A stretch of 64,000 nucleotides of DNA, taken from positions 372,001 through 436,000 of the forward strand of contig JBAZQB010000001.1 in NCBI GenBank assembly GCA_041645435.1, written 5' to 3'. Positions 53,743 to 63,184 of this stretch are shown here, in pieces (the stretch's first letter is position 1; each line of letters starts with the position of its first letter). The DNA is from Methanoregula sp. (GTDB lineage: Archaea > Halobacteriota > Methanomicrobia > Methanomicrobiales > Methanospirillaceae). The notes beneath the pieces were generated by a model that searched no databases, had not been told where the DNA came from, and was given only the letters and a program-made list of their open reading frames with translations. The translations under genes were made by a program, and so were the position numbers.

Positions 53743-54291
53743 TTATTTGAGGCGGGAGAATAAGCCCCCTATAAGGAAAACCAATGCAAGTGCACCCGCT
53801 GCAAGAGATGGCGAAAGAGATGATTTTGCAGGTGTAGTAACCGGTGTGATAATCGTCATATCTGTGGGGGGGATGAGTGTGGGGTCTAAAGCCTGTGCCT
53901 GTGCAAATGCAGCCTTTGCCTCATTAATCCTGCCGAGATGCCGGAGTGCGTCACCCTTGTTGTACCAGGCAATGGAATGCGTGGTCGTCAGGTTGCCCTC
54001 AGATGCCAATGCGGCATCGGCAGCAATAATTGCATCATTGTACCGTCCAATAACGGTGAGTATTCCCGCACGGTTTGCCTGTATAACGGGCATTAAGGAA
54101 CTTTCATTGAGTGCAAGCGCTTGATCTGCTGCTTGTAACGCTTCCATGTATTTTCCACCATTTGCAAGATCCACACTTTTTGAATAGAGTGCACCTGCGG
54201 ATTGAAGCCCCGCGGGAGATTCTGCTGCAGTCACTATTCCCGCAACGGAAAGCAGGAGAAGGACACATACGGTAACCACACGAAAATTCAT
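53743..54291 (-). CDS. Exported TPR protein with C-terminal membrane anchor
   Basis: A 182-aa protein. Signal peptide (FRVVTVCVLLLLSVAGIVTA), about three TPR units in 35-145 (GGKYMEALQAADQALAL, GRYNDAIIAADAAL, GRINEAKAAFAQAQALDP), a threonine/proline linker (TTPAKSSLSPS) and a C-terminal membrane helix with a short basic end (LALVFLIGGLFSRLK). This is a typical archaeal surface protein with an anchor at its C-terminus; the TPR units would bind another surface protein. Confidence 0.82.
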   Translation of the reverse strand: MNFRVVTVCVLLLLSVAGIVTAAESPAGLQSAGALYSKSVDLANGGKYMEALQAADQALALNESSLMPVIQANRAGILTVIGRYNDAIIAADAALASEGNLTTTHSIAWYNKGDALRHLGRINEAKAAFAQAQALDPTLIPPTDMTIITPVTTPAKSSLSPSLAAGALALVFLIGGLFSRLK

Positions 54292-54350
54292 CTGAACCTA
54301 CCTTCTTAATCCTTTTACTTAAGATATGATAAAAATGGAGGCAGGTCCGG

Positions 54351-55388
54351 TCAATTATTGCGACGGACTATTACAAGAAATCCTGCAATTCCCACGCCGA
54401 GCAGTGCGATCCATGAGGGCATGGGAGTGTAGGTAGTCTTTTTTGCAACAGGAATTGAAGTCGCTGTTGCGGGTGGAATCGTCGTAACGGGAGTTGCCGT
54501 TGCTGTAATCGTCACTTCCGGTAACGTGGAAACGGCAGTGACGGGAGAAGATGTTATTACCAATGGCTCAGGACTAAGGAAAGTAACCGTTGCCGTTGAT
54601 ACGGTCTTTCCTTCCCGACCGGCCCCATCACTTGATGCATAACTTTCCCGCATGTTGTTGAGATCCTGGGTTACATTGAAGGTATACGTGCCGGGAGGGT
54701 AGATCATGTCACCCTGAATATTGCGGGCGGTATGATCCCATGCATTTCCGTTTTTCCAGATATACGTTGAAGAAGTAATATAGGGATAATTATCAAAAAG
54801 CAGAATCTGGGTATTTGCTCTTCCATATGTTCCCGTATAAATATTGGGAATGTTCCGGCCCAGTGGATCGGTCAGTTTCACCGTAAAAAAACCATCGGAT
54901 GGATTTGAGTTGGGGCGGTTGAGGTAGTTGAGTGCCGGGTAGAGATTCGTATCAATCCGGTAAGTGATATTTGTTGCGCGGGGTATCGTCTTTCCCGTTA
55001 CATCCTGATTATTATCCAGATCCCAGACCATTATCGCAACCTGGGGATCACGGATTTCAAAGACCGGGAAATTGGGTTCCTTTTCCTCACAGTACCACGT
55101 GCCGGTATATCCCGCATATATTTCCGGGCTGACATTGTAGTGATAAATTTTTTCAGAAACGGAATTCATTTCATAGATGGTGATATTTTTTGCGGGGGGT
55201 CCACTCATTGAAGTGCCGTTTTTCCACCACGCGATTGTATGACAACCGTTCAGGGCAGATGAGATATCAACATCATTTTCGCCAAGGAATACCGGTGAAC
55301 CTGCCGCTATCTTGTTTAAACTTGCTGTAGCGGGGGCTATGAGCAGAAAAATCAGGCAAAAAGTGAATAAAATATTTTTTCCTTGCAT
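54351..55388 (-). CDS. DUF3821-type surface protein
   Basis: A 345-aa exported protein; the start at 55388 puts the signal peptide (KNILFTFCLIFLLIAPATAS) at the N-terminus, whereas the longer frame begins with unrelated hydrophobic residues. The body has the DUF3821 pattern of Methanomicrobiales: KIAAGSPVFLGENDVDISSA, IAWWKNG, VFEIRDPQVAI and, after a domain on YRIDTNLYPALNY, PPGTYTFNVTQDLNNM. A Thr/Pro-rich spacer leads to a C-terminal membrane helix and RRNN. Probably part of the cell envelope. Confidence 0.82.
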   Translation of the reverse strand: MQGKNILFTFCLIFLLIAPATASLNKIAAGSPVFLGENDVDISSALNGCHTIAWWKNGTSMSGPPAKNITIYEMNSVSEKIYHYNVSPEIYAGYTGTWYCEEKEPNFPVFEIRDPQVAIMVWDLDNNQDVTGKTIPRATNITYRIDTNLYPALNYLNRPNSNPSDGFFTVKLTDPLGRNIPNIYTGTYGRANTQILLFDNYPYITSSTYIWKNGNAWDHTARNIQGDMIYPPGTYTFNVTQDLNNMRESYASSDGAGREGKTVSTATVTFLSPEPLVITSSPVTAVSTLPEVTITATATPVTTIPPATATSIPVAKKTTYTPMPSWIALLGVGIAGFLVIVRRNN

Positions 55389-55485
55389 GAAAGTAATTTC
55401 AAAACCATTATGATAAACATTATGACATGCATAAAAGAATGCAACAGTTTCTTCATGCAGGAAAATGAGTTTAACAATCAGGCAT

Positions 55486-55500
55486 AGCGTATAATATAGT
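55486..55500 (+). promoter_or_regulatory. Candidate promoter of the rfcS-mcm operon
   Basis: A TATA-like box TATAATATA at 55490-55498 lies 31 bp before the rfcS start codon, with the ribosome site AGAGGA in between. This geometry fits an archaeal promoter with a very short leader. Confidence 0.45.
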
Positions 55501-55528
55501 AAAATTATCAGCACACAAGAGGACAGCT

Positions 55529-56497
55529 ATGGAGGAGAGCCACACCATCTGGATAGAAAAATATCGCCCATCCCGGCTCGCTGATATTGTGGGTCAGGAT
55601 GAGATCGTGGAGCGATTATCATCATATGTGAAGAATGGCAACCTCCCCCATCTCCTGTTCACGGGAAGTGCCGGTGTGGGTAAAACCACCGCGGCAGTTA
55701 CCCTGGCCCGGGAATTTTTTAAGGATTCCTGGCAGATGAACTTCCGCGAGATGAATGCTTCCGATGAGCGTGGGATCGATGTAGTGCGCAACCAGATCAA
55801 GCAGTTTGCCCGCACGACCCCTCTCGGCGATGCCACATTCAAGATCCTCTTTCTGGATGAAGCTGATGCCCTCACAACTGATGCGCAGGCTGCATTAAGA
55901 AGGACGATGGAAAGCTATGCCCAGACCTGCCGGTTCATTCTTTCCTGCAATTACTCTTCAAAGATCATCGATCCAATCCAGAGCAGGTGCGCGATCTATC
56001 GCTTCAAACCCCTGGGCGCAGAAGCGGTAAAAGAAGAAGTCCGGAGGATTGCCGGAAAAGAAGGACTCAGTATCACCGCTGGAGCAATGGATGCTATCGT
56101 GTACATTGCTCAGGGTGATATGCGCAAGGCAATCAACGCGCTGCAGGGCGGGGCAATCATCAGCGCAACCATAGATGAGAAGATGGTCTATGCGATCACT
56201 TCGACTGCCCGTCCTGACGAGATCAATGAACTGCTGGCCCTTTCCCTTGCCGGCGATTTTGACGGGGCCGAATCGCTCCTCAACCAACTGCTGCATGAAC
56301 GCGGGATTGCTCCCAACGAGCTGATCAACCAGTGTTACCGGGCACTGGTAAAACGGGATATGAACCGGAATTTAAAAGTGCAGTTGATAGACCATATCGG
56401 CGAGACAGATTTCCGTATTTCTGAAGGTGCGAACAGCGATATCCAGATGGAAGCTCTCATTGCCCGGTTTGTGCTGACCGCACAGAAGAACCAGTGA
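55529..56497 (+). CDS. rfcS: Replication factor C small subunit
   Basis: A 322-aa AAA+ protein: Walker A GSAGVGKTTAAV, Walker B LFLDEADALT, sensor 1 LSCNYSSKIIDPIQSRC with the SRC arginine finger, and the C-terminal collar domain. It loads the PCNA sliding clamp together with the RFC large subunit, which is not in the window. First gene of a long + strand run; mcm starts 9 bp after its stop. Confidence 0.96.
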   Translation: MEESHTIWIEKYRPSRLADIVGQDEIVERLSSYVKNGNLPHLLFTGSAGVGKTTAAVTLAREFFKDSWQMNFREMNASDERGIDVVRNQIKQFARTTPLGDATFKILFLDEADALTTDAQAALRRTMESYAQTCRFILSCNYSSKIIDPIQSRCAIYRFKPLGAEAVKEEVRRIAGKEGLSITAGAMDAIVYIAQGDMRKAINALQGGAIISATIDEKMVYAITSTARPDEINELLALSLAGDFDGAESLLNQLLHERGIAPNELINQCYRALVKRDMNRNLKVQLIDHIGETDFRISEGANSDIQMEALIARFVLTAQKNQ

Positions 56498-56505
56498 GGA
56501 CGTCC

Positions 56506-58617
56506 ATGGATAAAACACCCGACCTTCAGGAGTCAGACCGGACCGGGGACTGGAGCCGGTTACTTAAAAGCCGGTACAAAAAAGAACTGGGTGAGATCTC
56601 GCGTGAGTATCCCCACAAGCGCTCCCTCTATATTGACTACCGGGAGATCGAGCGGTTCGGTAAAGCCGGCATTGCAATGGCCGATGAGCTCCTCGAGAAT
56701 CCGGGAAAAGTCCTCGAAGATGTCGGTGAGGCGATAATAAGCGGCCAGCTCGTCCGGACAAAAGATGGCAAACCCCCCAAAGGCATCAATATACGGTTTA
56801 CCAATCTCCCGAAAAAAATCGCTATCCGGAACATCCGATCGGATGATATCAATACGTTTGTCTCGGCCGAAGGGATCCTGCGCAAAACAACCGAAGTCCG
56901 CCCGCGCGTAGTCGAAGCCGTTTTCAAATGCCCTGCAGGCCATTTCACGGTCCGGAAACAGAAGTACGGGAAGTTCATCGAGCCCGACGGGTGCGCTACG
57001 GACGGCTGCGCATTCAAGAAACTCGAACTGCTGCCCAAGCGCTCGAAGTTTGTTGACTCCCAGAAACTCAGGATCCAGGAGTCCCCGGAAGGATTGAGGG
57101 GTGGCGAACAGCCCCAGACGCTGGATATTGACGTAACGGATGATCTATCCGGAATGGTTTCTCCGGGCGACCGGGTCATTATTAACGGGATCCTTCGTTC
57201 AATGCAACGGGTAGTCAAAGGCGAGAAAAGTACGGTATTCGATATTTTCCTCGAATGCAATTCCATTGAGATTGCGGAAAAAGAGTTCGAGGAAGTCGAA
57301 ATCGACGAGGAAGCGGAAAACGAGATTCTTACCCTGAGCAAAGATCCGATGATCTACCGGATGATCACGCACTCCGTTGCTCCGACAATCTATGGCAGCG
57401 AAGATGTGAAACAGGCAATCGTGCTCCAGTTATTCGGGGGAATTGCAAAGGAGATGCCGGACGGGAGCCGGCTGAGGGGAGATATCCACGTCCTTCTGAT
57501 TGGAGATCCTGGTATCGCAAAAAGCCAGCTGCTCCGGTATGTGGTAAAACTCTCCCCCCGTGCTATCTACACGAGCGGGCAGTCATCAACCTCTGCCGGG
57601 TTGACTGCAGCAGCAGTCAAGGATGAATTTGGTGAAGGGCGCTGGACTCTTGAAGCAGGTGCGCTTGTCCTGGCAGATATGGGTATTGCGGCTGTCGATG
57701 AGATGGACAAGATGCAGAAAGAAGATCGCTCTGCCCTGCATGAAGCAATGGAACAGCAAACCATCAGCGTTGCAAAAGCGGGCATCACGGCAACCCTCAA
57801 GTCCCGCTGTGCACTTCTCGGTGCGGCAAACCCGAAGTACGGGCGGTTTGACATGTTTGGCGATATCTCGGACCAGATCAATATGCCCCCATCCCTGCTT
57901 TCCCGGTTTGACCTGATCTTTATCATGACCGATCAGCCCGAACAGAAGCGGGATCTTGCTATTGCCGAACACATCGTTAAAACGCACCGTGTCGGTGAAC
58001 TGATTGCCCAGCACAAAAAGTCCCCTATTCCCGGCGTAACGCAGGATTACATTCTCGAGCAGCTCAAACCGGTGATGCCGGATATTGAACCCGCCCTCTT
58101 CAGGAAATATATCGCCTATGCAAAACGTTCCTGTTTTCCGATGCTCTCTGTAGAGGCAAAAGAGGCACTCATCGGGTACTATCTCCGTCTCAGGGGACTT
58201 GCCGAACCCAACAAAGCAGTTCCGGTAACGGCACGACAGCTCGAAGCGCTGGTCAGACTCGCAGAAGCAAGTGCGCGCATCCGGCTCTCAAATACCATAG
58301 AGGTGAGCGATGCGGAACGGGTAATCCATATCGTGGATGCCTGCCTGCGCCAGGTTGCCTACGATGCAAAAACCGGCACCTTTGATATTGACAAAGTTAC
58401 TACGGGGATTTCGAAAGAGAAACGGGATATCGTCCGTGTAATCAAGGACGCGATCCGTGATATTGGCGGGGAAGGCCGGCGTGCCGGTATTGATCTGGTG
58501 ATTGACGCAGTCACGTCCAAAGGATTCAGCCGGGACAAAGTAAAAGATGGCATTGACATGCTCCTGCGCCATGGTGAAGCAATGGAACCAAAGCAGGGAA
58601 TCATCCAGTTGATTTGA
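56506..58617 (+). CDS. mcm: Replicative helicase MCM
   Basis: A 703-aa MCM from ATG 56506, with GAGGA upstream; a GTG four codons earlier is less likely. The N-terminal domain has the OB fold and a metal-binding-like CPAGH...GCATDGC cluster, less regular than the usual CxxC pairs. The AAA+ core shows Walker A GDPGIAKSQLL, the presensor TSGQSSTSAGLTAA, Walker B LADMGIAAVDEMDKM and arginine finger LLSRFDLIF, and a winged helix ends the protein. Double hexamers unwind DNA at the fork. Next to rfcS, so replication genes are clustered. Confidence 0.96.
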   Translation: MDKTPDLQESDRTGDWSRLLKSRYKKELGEISREYPHKRSLYIDYREIERFGKAGIAMADELLENPGKVLEDVGEAIISGQLVRTKDGKPPKGINIRFTNLPKKIAIRNIRSDDINTFVSAEGILRKTTEVRPRVVEAVFKCPAGHFTVRKQKYGKFIEPDGCATDGCAFKKLELLPKRSKFVDSQKLRIQESPEGLRGGEQPQTLDIDVTDDLSGMVSPGDRVIINGILRSMQRVVKGEKSTVFDIFLECNSIEIAEKEFEEVEIDEEAENEILTLSKDPMIYRMITHSVAPTIYGSEDVKQAIVLQLFGGIAKEMPDGSRLRGDIHVLLIGDPGIAKSQLLRYVVKLSPRAIYTSGQSSTSAGLTAAAVKDEFGEGRWTLEAGALVLADMGIAAVDEMDKMQKEDRSALHEAMEQQTISVAKAGITATLKSRCALLGAANPKYGRFDMFGDISDQINMPPSLLSRFDLIFIMTDQPEQKRDLAIAEHIVKTHRVGELIAQHKKSPIPGVTQDYILEQLKPVMPDIEPALFRKYIAYAKRSCFPMLSVEAKEALIGYYLRLRGLAEPNKAVPVTARQLEALVRLAEASARIRLSNTIEVSDAERVIHIVDACLRQVAYDAKTGTFDIDKVTTGISKEKRDIVRVIKDAIRDIGGEGRRAGIDLVIDAVTSKGFSRDKVKDGIDMLLRHGEAMEPKQGIIQLI

Positions 58618-58623
58618 GGTAAC

Positions 58624-58977
58624 ATGATAACTGACAGGGAACAGGCCGTCTTTGAGGCAGGCATCAAGCTTGGAGCGCTTTACCACCAGTGGGTTGGCAC
58701 GCCGATTTCACGGAATTCCGCTTCAAGTGTGGAAACAGCGATAGAAAAAGCAGTGATCCTGCAGCCTTTTGTAGAAGAGATCACCGTTCGCCTGAACCGG
58801 GACCTGATGACAGAAAATGTCTTTGGGTATAGTGAACTTTCCGGGCTTATGTTCGACGTAGAAATCCTCACCCGGGTCGGGTTTGCGTATTGCCGGGCGC
58901 GGCTTGCACCTGAAAACGGGTATCCCCTCATGAAGATTGTGGAGTGCAATGAAATCCCCGGCATTTCCGATCACTGA
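58624..58977 (+). CDS. mptD: Archaeal dihydroneopterin aldolase MptD
   Basis: A 117-aa protein of the archaeal aldolase family: REQAVFEAGIKLGALYHQW, VGTPIS, SVETAIEKAVILQPFVEEI and SGLMFDVEILTRVGFAYCRA. It cleaves dihydroneopterin to 6-hydroxymethyl-dihydropterin in tetrahydromethanopterin synthesis, the methanogen one-carbon carrier. Its 3' end overlaps the next gene by 29 bp. Confidence 0.85.
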   Translation: MITDREQAVFEAGIKLGALYHQWVGTPISRNSASSVETAIEKAVILQPFVEEITVRLNRDLMTENVFGYSELSGLMFDVEILTRVGFAYCRARLAPENGYPLMKIVECNEIPGISDH

Positions 58978-59779
58978 CGATCATATCCATTTTGATCCGG
59001 TGAACGGGCGTGGCATTGAAGCCGCAAAGGATTTTCTCAGGGCGGGAGGAACACACGTGTTCCTTGTTTCAAAGCCGTCATGGTCCCTGTCTGTGCATCC
59101 CACCTGTGGCGCTGACTATTCGGGAGTTTTTGATGAAACGTTACGGGTTGCAGACATGGTTGCGGGTATCGGGCTTGGGGTCAATACCATCCTTGGGGTC
59201 CACCCGGCAGAGATCAGCAGGCTTACCGAACGTATGACTCTTGAACAGGCTGTTACGGTCATGAAGGGAGGACTTGACTGTGCTGCCCGGTATGTGCAGG
59301 AAGGAAAGGCCGTTGCTCTCAAGAGCGGAAGACCTCACTATGAGGTCAGCCCGGAGATCCTTGCTGCATCCAATGAAGTACTTGCGCATGCACTCAGTCT
59401 CGCTGCGGAATGCAGGTGCGCCCTCCAGATCCATGCGGAAACCGGGCCCTGTACCGATGTGGTGGAGATGGCACAACGGGCAAACGTGCCAAAAGAGCGG
59501 GTGGTAAAACATTACGGATCTCCTGACACTCCCCTTCACCCCTCCTTAATTGCAAAACATGAAGCAATATCCCGGCTTGCACATGATAAACGGCCATTTA
59601 CCATGGAGAGCGATTATATGGATGAAAATTCCCGGCCGGGTGCAGTGATCGGACCCAAATCCGTGCCCCGGTATACGAACCAGCTTCTCGACAAAGGCCT
59701 GATCTCTCCGGATGATTGCTTCCGGATCCATGCCGAGACGATCGAAAAGGTGTACGGGGTCATAATCACCGTAAAATAA
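58949..59779 (+). CDS. TatD-like / amidohydrolase-fold metal-dependent hydrolase
   Basis: A 276-aa TIM-barrel protein; start ATG 58949 has GGAG four bases upstream, inside mptD. Metal ligands: DDHIHFD at the front, the LGVHPAEI strand, LQIHAETGP, VKHYGSP and ESDYMDE. This is the TatD/PHP-related pattern of archaeal hydrolases found beside pterin and replication genes. Substrate unknown. Confidence 0.82.
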   Translation: MKSPAFPITDDHIHFDPVNGRGIEAAKDFLRAGGTHVFLVSKPSWSLSVHPTCGADYSGVFDETLRVADMVAGIGLGVNTILGVHPAEISRLTERMTLEQAVTVMKGGLDCAARYVQEGKAVALKSGRPHYEVSPEILAASNEVLAHALSLAAECRCALQIHAETGPCTDVVEMAQRANVPKERVVKHYGSPDTPLHPSLIAKHEAISRLAHDKRPFTMESDYMDENSRPGAVIGPKSVPRYTNQLLDKGLISPDDCFRIHAETIEKVYGVIITVK

Positions 59780-59824
59780 TTCACCTGCTTACCTTTTTCA
59801 TGCCCCCCGCTCAATGAATATACA

Positions 59825-60118
59825 ATGTTTTTAAAAATTCATCACTTGCCCGGGTCGGCGGATGTGGTTGCGGTCTGCGACCGTGAACTTCTCAATACAA
59901 CAATCAGTCATGAGAAGCTTACCGTTTCAGTTCACGATTCATTTTATGGCACTACTCCCGCAAGCGAAGATGAAGTGCGGTCAGCGCTCGAGAAGGCGGG
60001 AAATATCAACCTGATTGGCGAGCGTGCGGTTAACGTAGCCATCAGCATGGGCTATCTCACCCGTCCAGAATGTATCATGATTGGAAAAATACCGCACGCG
60101 CAGATTTACCGGGTTTAA
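59825..60118 (+). CDS. DUF424 family protein
   Basis: A 97-aa archaeal protein: VVAVCDRELLNTTISHEKLT, then YGTTPASEDEVRSALEKAGN and INLIGERAVNVAISMGY. The pattern matches DUF424, a small conserved archaeal family near translation genes. Exact role unknown. Its stop is one base before the nmd3 start. Confidence 0.85.
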   Translation: MFLKIHHLPGSADVVAVCDRELLNTTISHEKLTVSVHDSFYGTTPASEDEVRSALEKAGNINLIGERAVNVAISMGYLTRPECIMIGKIPHAQIYRV

Positions 60119-60119
60119 C

Positions 60120-61160
60120 ATGAGTATACAGGATCGATTCTGCCCGAAATGTGGCAAACCAACAGAAAATGAAGGGCTTTGCAATGAGTGCCAGGTTGTC
60201 AGTACCAAATGGTTCACCTTCGACCGGCGTGCTTTGAGCACGCACTGCCCCAGTTGCGGGGCTATCAAAATCGGAAACACCTGGACGGACTCTTCAAAGG
60301 AACGGGCCGATCTTGCACCGGACCTGGCACGATCAGCGGTGCACCTGCATCCGGATATAAAAAAGCCTGTTATTGATGTCACCGTTGTGGATATGACCGT
60401 GAACCGATCGCGCGCATACCTTGTTATCCGGGGCGAGCTGTACAAAAAATCTGTTGAAGAGAAATGCACGGTAGAACTCGTCTGGCACAAAGAGCAGTGC
60501 GACCGCTGCAACCGGATCAGCGGAAGTTACTATGAAGGGGTAGTGCAGGTACGGGCTGAGGGAAGGATTCCCAGCAAGTACGAGATCCAGATGGCTTCAT
60601 CCATAGCCCAGCAGGTCGAAGACGATCTCCAGGCCGGGGGTGAACGCCTCTCGTTTATCAACGATATGAACGAGATTCATGACGGTCTTGACATCATCAT
60701 CGGGTCCCAGCATATCGGCGTCCTGATCTGCAAGGCAATCATTGCCCAGTTGGGGGGCAGGTACACCACGCATCCAAAACTGGTTGGGGAAAAAAGCGGG
60801 AGACAGCTCTTCCGTATCACCTATGCACTTCGGATTCCCCGTTTCCAGAAGCAGGATGTCATCCTGTCCCGGGGAAGATATGCAGAGGTCGACCGCGTAG
60901 AGTCCAATCATATCCGGGTGATGGATCTTGCAGATGGCAGCTTCCGTGCGGTAAAAGACGAGGATGTGGAGAGAGTGATCGGCAATGCCCGGAATGCAAC
61001 ACCTGCACTTGTGGCTTTTTCTGATAAGGATATGATTGGGATTCTTGATCCTGATTCCGGTCGGACTATTGAGTTTAAGAAATTTGCATGGATGTGTGCC
61101 CGGCCCGGGGATCATCTCAGCATTTTACGCGACGGGGAGCAGATCATAGTAGTCAGGTAA
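60120..61160 (+). CDS. nmd3: NMD3-family ribosome-associated protein
   Basis: A 346-aa protein from ATG 60120. The N-terminus has two zinc knuckles: CPKCGKPTENEGLCNEC and CPSCGA, later CDRCNRISGSYYEG. The central region (YEIQMASSIAQQVEDDLQ, GLDIIIGSQHIG) and the strand-rich end complete the archaeal NMD3 pattern. In eukaryotes NMD3 exports the 60S subunit; in archaea a role in large-subunit maturation is assumed. Confidence 0.88.
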   Translation: MSIQDRFCPKCGKPTENEGLCNECQVVSTKWFTFDRRALSTHCPSCGAIKIGNTWTDSSKERADLAPDLARSAVHLHPDIKKPVIDVTVVDMTVNRSRAYLVIRGELYKKSVEEKCTVELVWHKEQCDRCNRISGSYYEGVVQVRAEGRIPSKYEIQMASSIAQQVEDDLQAGGERLSFINDMNEIHDGLDIIIGSQHIGVLICKAIIAQLGGRYTTHPKLVGEKSGRQLFRITYALRIPRFQKQDVILSRGRYAEVDRVESNHIRVMDLADGSFRAVKDEDVERVIGNARNATPALVAFSDKDMIGILDPDSGRTIEFKKFAWMCARPGDHLSILRDGEQIIVVR

Positions 61161-61163
61161 CGG

Positions 61164-62042
61164 ATGCGCGTCAGAGCGGTGCCAAAGGAAAAGATCCGGA
61201 CTATCCGGGATGAGGACTGGATTGACCGGAGCCGGAGTCCCTACGCGGAAGGCGAGACGATCTGGGTCCCGGTCAAGGATGATGCTGCATTTGACCGCGT
61301 GATTCCTGAAAAAAGGCAATACCGGGGACGGGGTTTTTTCATGATCGGCGAAATTGCTGTCGTTCACGGCAAAAAGCCCGCACATTCTGAAGTTGAGACG
61401 ATTGTTCAGTTCCGTCACCCGCAGGGTGTACTCTGGATAGAGTCGCTCAATGACGTGACACGGACCCCCTCAACGGAAGTGATGTGGGGAGAAGCCGGAG
61501 AAGTCCGGCATCATGAGAACGGGTATACTTATTTTCTGGACCCCCGCAGAGTGATGTTTTCGCAGGGAAACCGGATCGAGAAACTACGCATGGCAGCACT
61601 GGTGCAGGAGAGCGGTCTGCGTGAACGGGTGGCAGACATGTTTTCCGGTATCGGCTATTTTACCCTGCCTGTTGCGGGGAGCGGGGGAAATGTCCATGCA
61701 ATGGAGATAAACCCGGTGGCATTTGATTACCTGCAACGAAATATCATCGCCAACGGACTATCGGATCGCATTACTCCATCACTGGGCGATTGCAGGGATC
61801 TGCTTTCCGGGATCTATAACCGGATCATCATGGGACATTTTGATGCTATCTCCCTGCTGCCTTCTGCCCTGCAGCATGCTGTGGCGGGAAGTACTATCCA
61901 TGTCCACAGTATCGGAAGCGTGGAAGATCAGATCAGGGAGCTCTGTAAGAGCGCAGGTTTTTCTCCCACTATCATGGTACATAAAGTAAAGAAATACCGG
62001 CCACATGCCTGGCATGTGGTGCAGGATGTGTTGCTCGCATGA
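61164..62042 (+). CDS. taw2: Trm5/Tyw2-type tRNA-modifying enzyme, probably Taw2
   Basis: A 292-aa protein with a class I SAM-binding core: ADMFSGIGYFTLPVA, VHAMEINPVAFDYLQRN, LGDCRDLL. Where Trm5 methyltransferases have an NLP-type motif, this protein has RIIMGHFDAISLLPSAL, as in Tyw2/Taw2, which transfer the aminocarboxypropyl group of SAM during wyosine synthesis at tRNA-Phe position 37. It overlaps coaBC by 4 bp. A Trm5-type methylation role cannot be excluded without alignment. Confidence 0.82.
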   Translation: MRVRAVPKEKIRTIRDEDWIDRSRSPYAEGETIWVPVKDDAAFDRVIPEKRQYRGRGFFMIGEIAVVHGKKPAHSEVETIVQFRHPQGVLWIESLNDVTRTPSTEVMWGEAGEVRHHENGYTYFLDPRRVMFSQGNRIEKLRMAALVQESGLRERVADMFSGIGYFTLPVAGSGGNVHAMEINPVAFDYLQRNIIANGLSDRITPSLGDCRDLLSGIYNRIIMGHFDAISLLPSALQHAVAGSTIHVHSIGSVEDQIRELCKSAGFSPTIMVHKVKKYRPHAWHVVQDVLLA

Positions 62043-63184
62043 CCCTTGTCCAGACCCTTGCCGGAAAACAGATCGTTATTGCTGTTACCGGCAGTATCGC
62101 GGCGGTTGAAACGGTAAAGCTCATCCATGCCCTGCGACGTCGTGGTGCGATTGTCCAGCCGGTGATGAGTGCTGCGGCAGCCGGCATCATCCACCCGGAC
62201 GCACTCACCTATGCCAGCGGGAGGGAGACCCTCCAGCGGTTATCCGGTATGGTGGAGCATGTGCAGTACTGCGGGGACGAAGGAAGTGCTGACCTGCTGC
62301 TCATAGCTCCCTGCACAGCAAACACGATTGGCAAGATCGCAGCCGGCATCGATGACACCCCGGTCACAACGTTTGCCACGACCGCTATTGGCAGCAGGAA
62401 ACCCGTGCTCATTGTTCCTGCCATGCACCACAGCATGTATCGTCACCCGGCGGTTGTGGAGAACCTTGCACGCCTGCAATCATGGGGTGTGGAATGTGCG
62501 GGCCCCCGGATCCAGGAGGGAAAGGCAAAGATTGCTGATACCGAAGAGATTGTTCTCCGGTGCGAGCGTGCAGTCTTACAAAAGCCGCTCAAAGGACAGC
62601 GTGTATTGATCACCAGCGGCCCCTGCCGGGAACCGGTGGATGATGTCCGCGTGCTGACCACGCGATCGAGCGGATTAATGGGCCGGGCTCTTGCTCTCCA
62701 GGCGTACCGTCTCGGTGCGGAGGTAACCGTTGTGCACCGGGATACCTTTCCCTGCGTAGACAATGTCCATGTCGAGTCCGCTGATGAGATGCGCTCTGCG
62801 GTTCACATCCGGTTTGCCCGCGAGGGCGTGGACATATACATCAGCGCAGCAGCAATCTCAGATTTTGCTCCACGGAAAATTGACGGGAAAATTCCCAGCG
62901 GAAAGAAGGCTCATATCGACCTTGAACCCCTCCCCAAGCTGCTGGACGAGATCATAAAAAAATATTCTCCCCGGATTGTTGCATTCAAGCTGGGCAGAGG
63001 CCAGGAAAAGATGGCAGATGCAATGATCTCGGGTGGAGGTATTGACATGGTACTGATAAACGCACCCGAAACCATGGGGAGCGAATCCGGCGAGTATATG
63101 ATGGTAACGCGTCGGGACAAGTCCCCCGTGAGCGGAACTAAAGAAGCGATCGCGATCGCTATCTGGGAACAATTATTACAATAA
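62039..63184 (+). CDS. coaBC: Bifunctional phosphopantothenoylcysteine decarboxylase/synthetase CoaBC
   Basis: A 381-aa protein. The N-terminal flavoprotein decarboxylase (1-175) has VTGSIAAVETVKLI, APCTANTIGKIAAGIDDTP and VPAMHHSMYRHP. The C-terminal synthetase has VLITSGPCREPVDDVRVLT, ISAAAISDFAP and IVAFKLG. It couples phosphopantothenate to cysteine and decarboxylates the product in CoA synthesis. The partial gene 725 bp downstream looks like pantoate kinase of the same pathway. Confidence 0.94.
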   Translation: MTLVQTLAGKQIVIAVTGSIAAVETVKLIHALRRRGAIVQPVMSAAAAGIIHPDALTYASGRETLQRLSGMVEHVQYCGDEGSADLLLIAPCTANTIGKIAAGIDDTPVTTFATTAIGSRKPVLIVPAMHHSMYRHPAVVENLARLQSWGVECAGPRIQEGKAKIADTEEIVLRCERAVLQKPLKGQRVLITSGPCREPVDDVRVLTTRSSGLMGRALALQAYRLGAEVTVVHRDTFPCVDNVHVESADEMRSAVHIRFAREGVDIYISAAAISDFAPRKIDGKIPSGKKAHIDLEPLPKLLDEIIKKYSPRIVAFKLGRGQEKMADAMISGGGIDMVLINAPETMGSESGEYMMVTRRDKSPVSGTKEAIAIAIWEQLLQ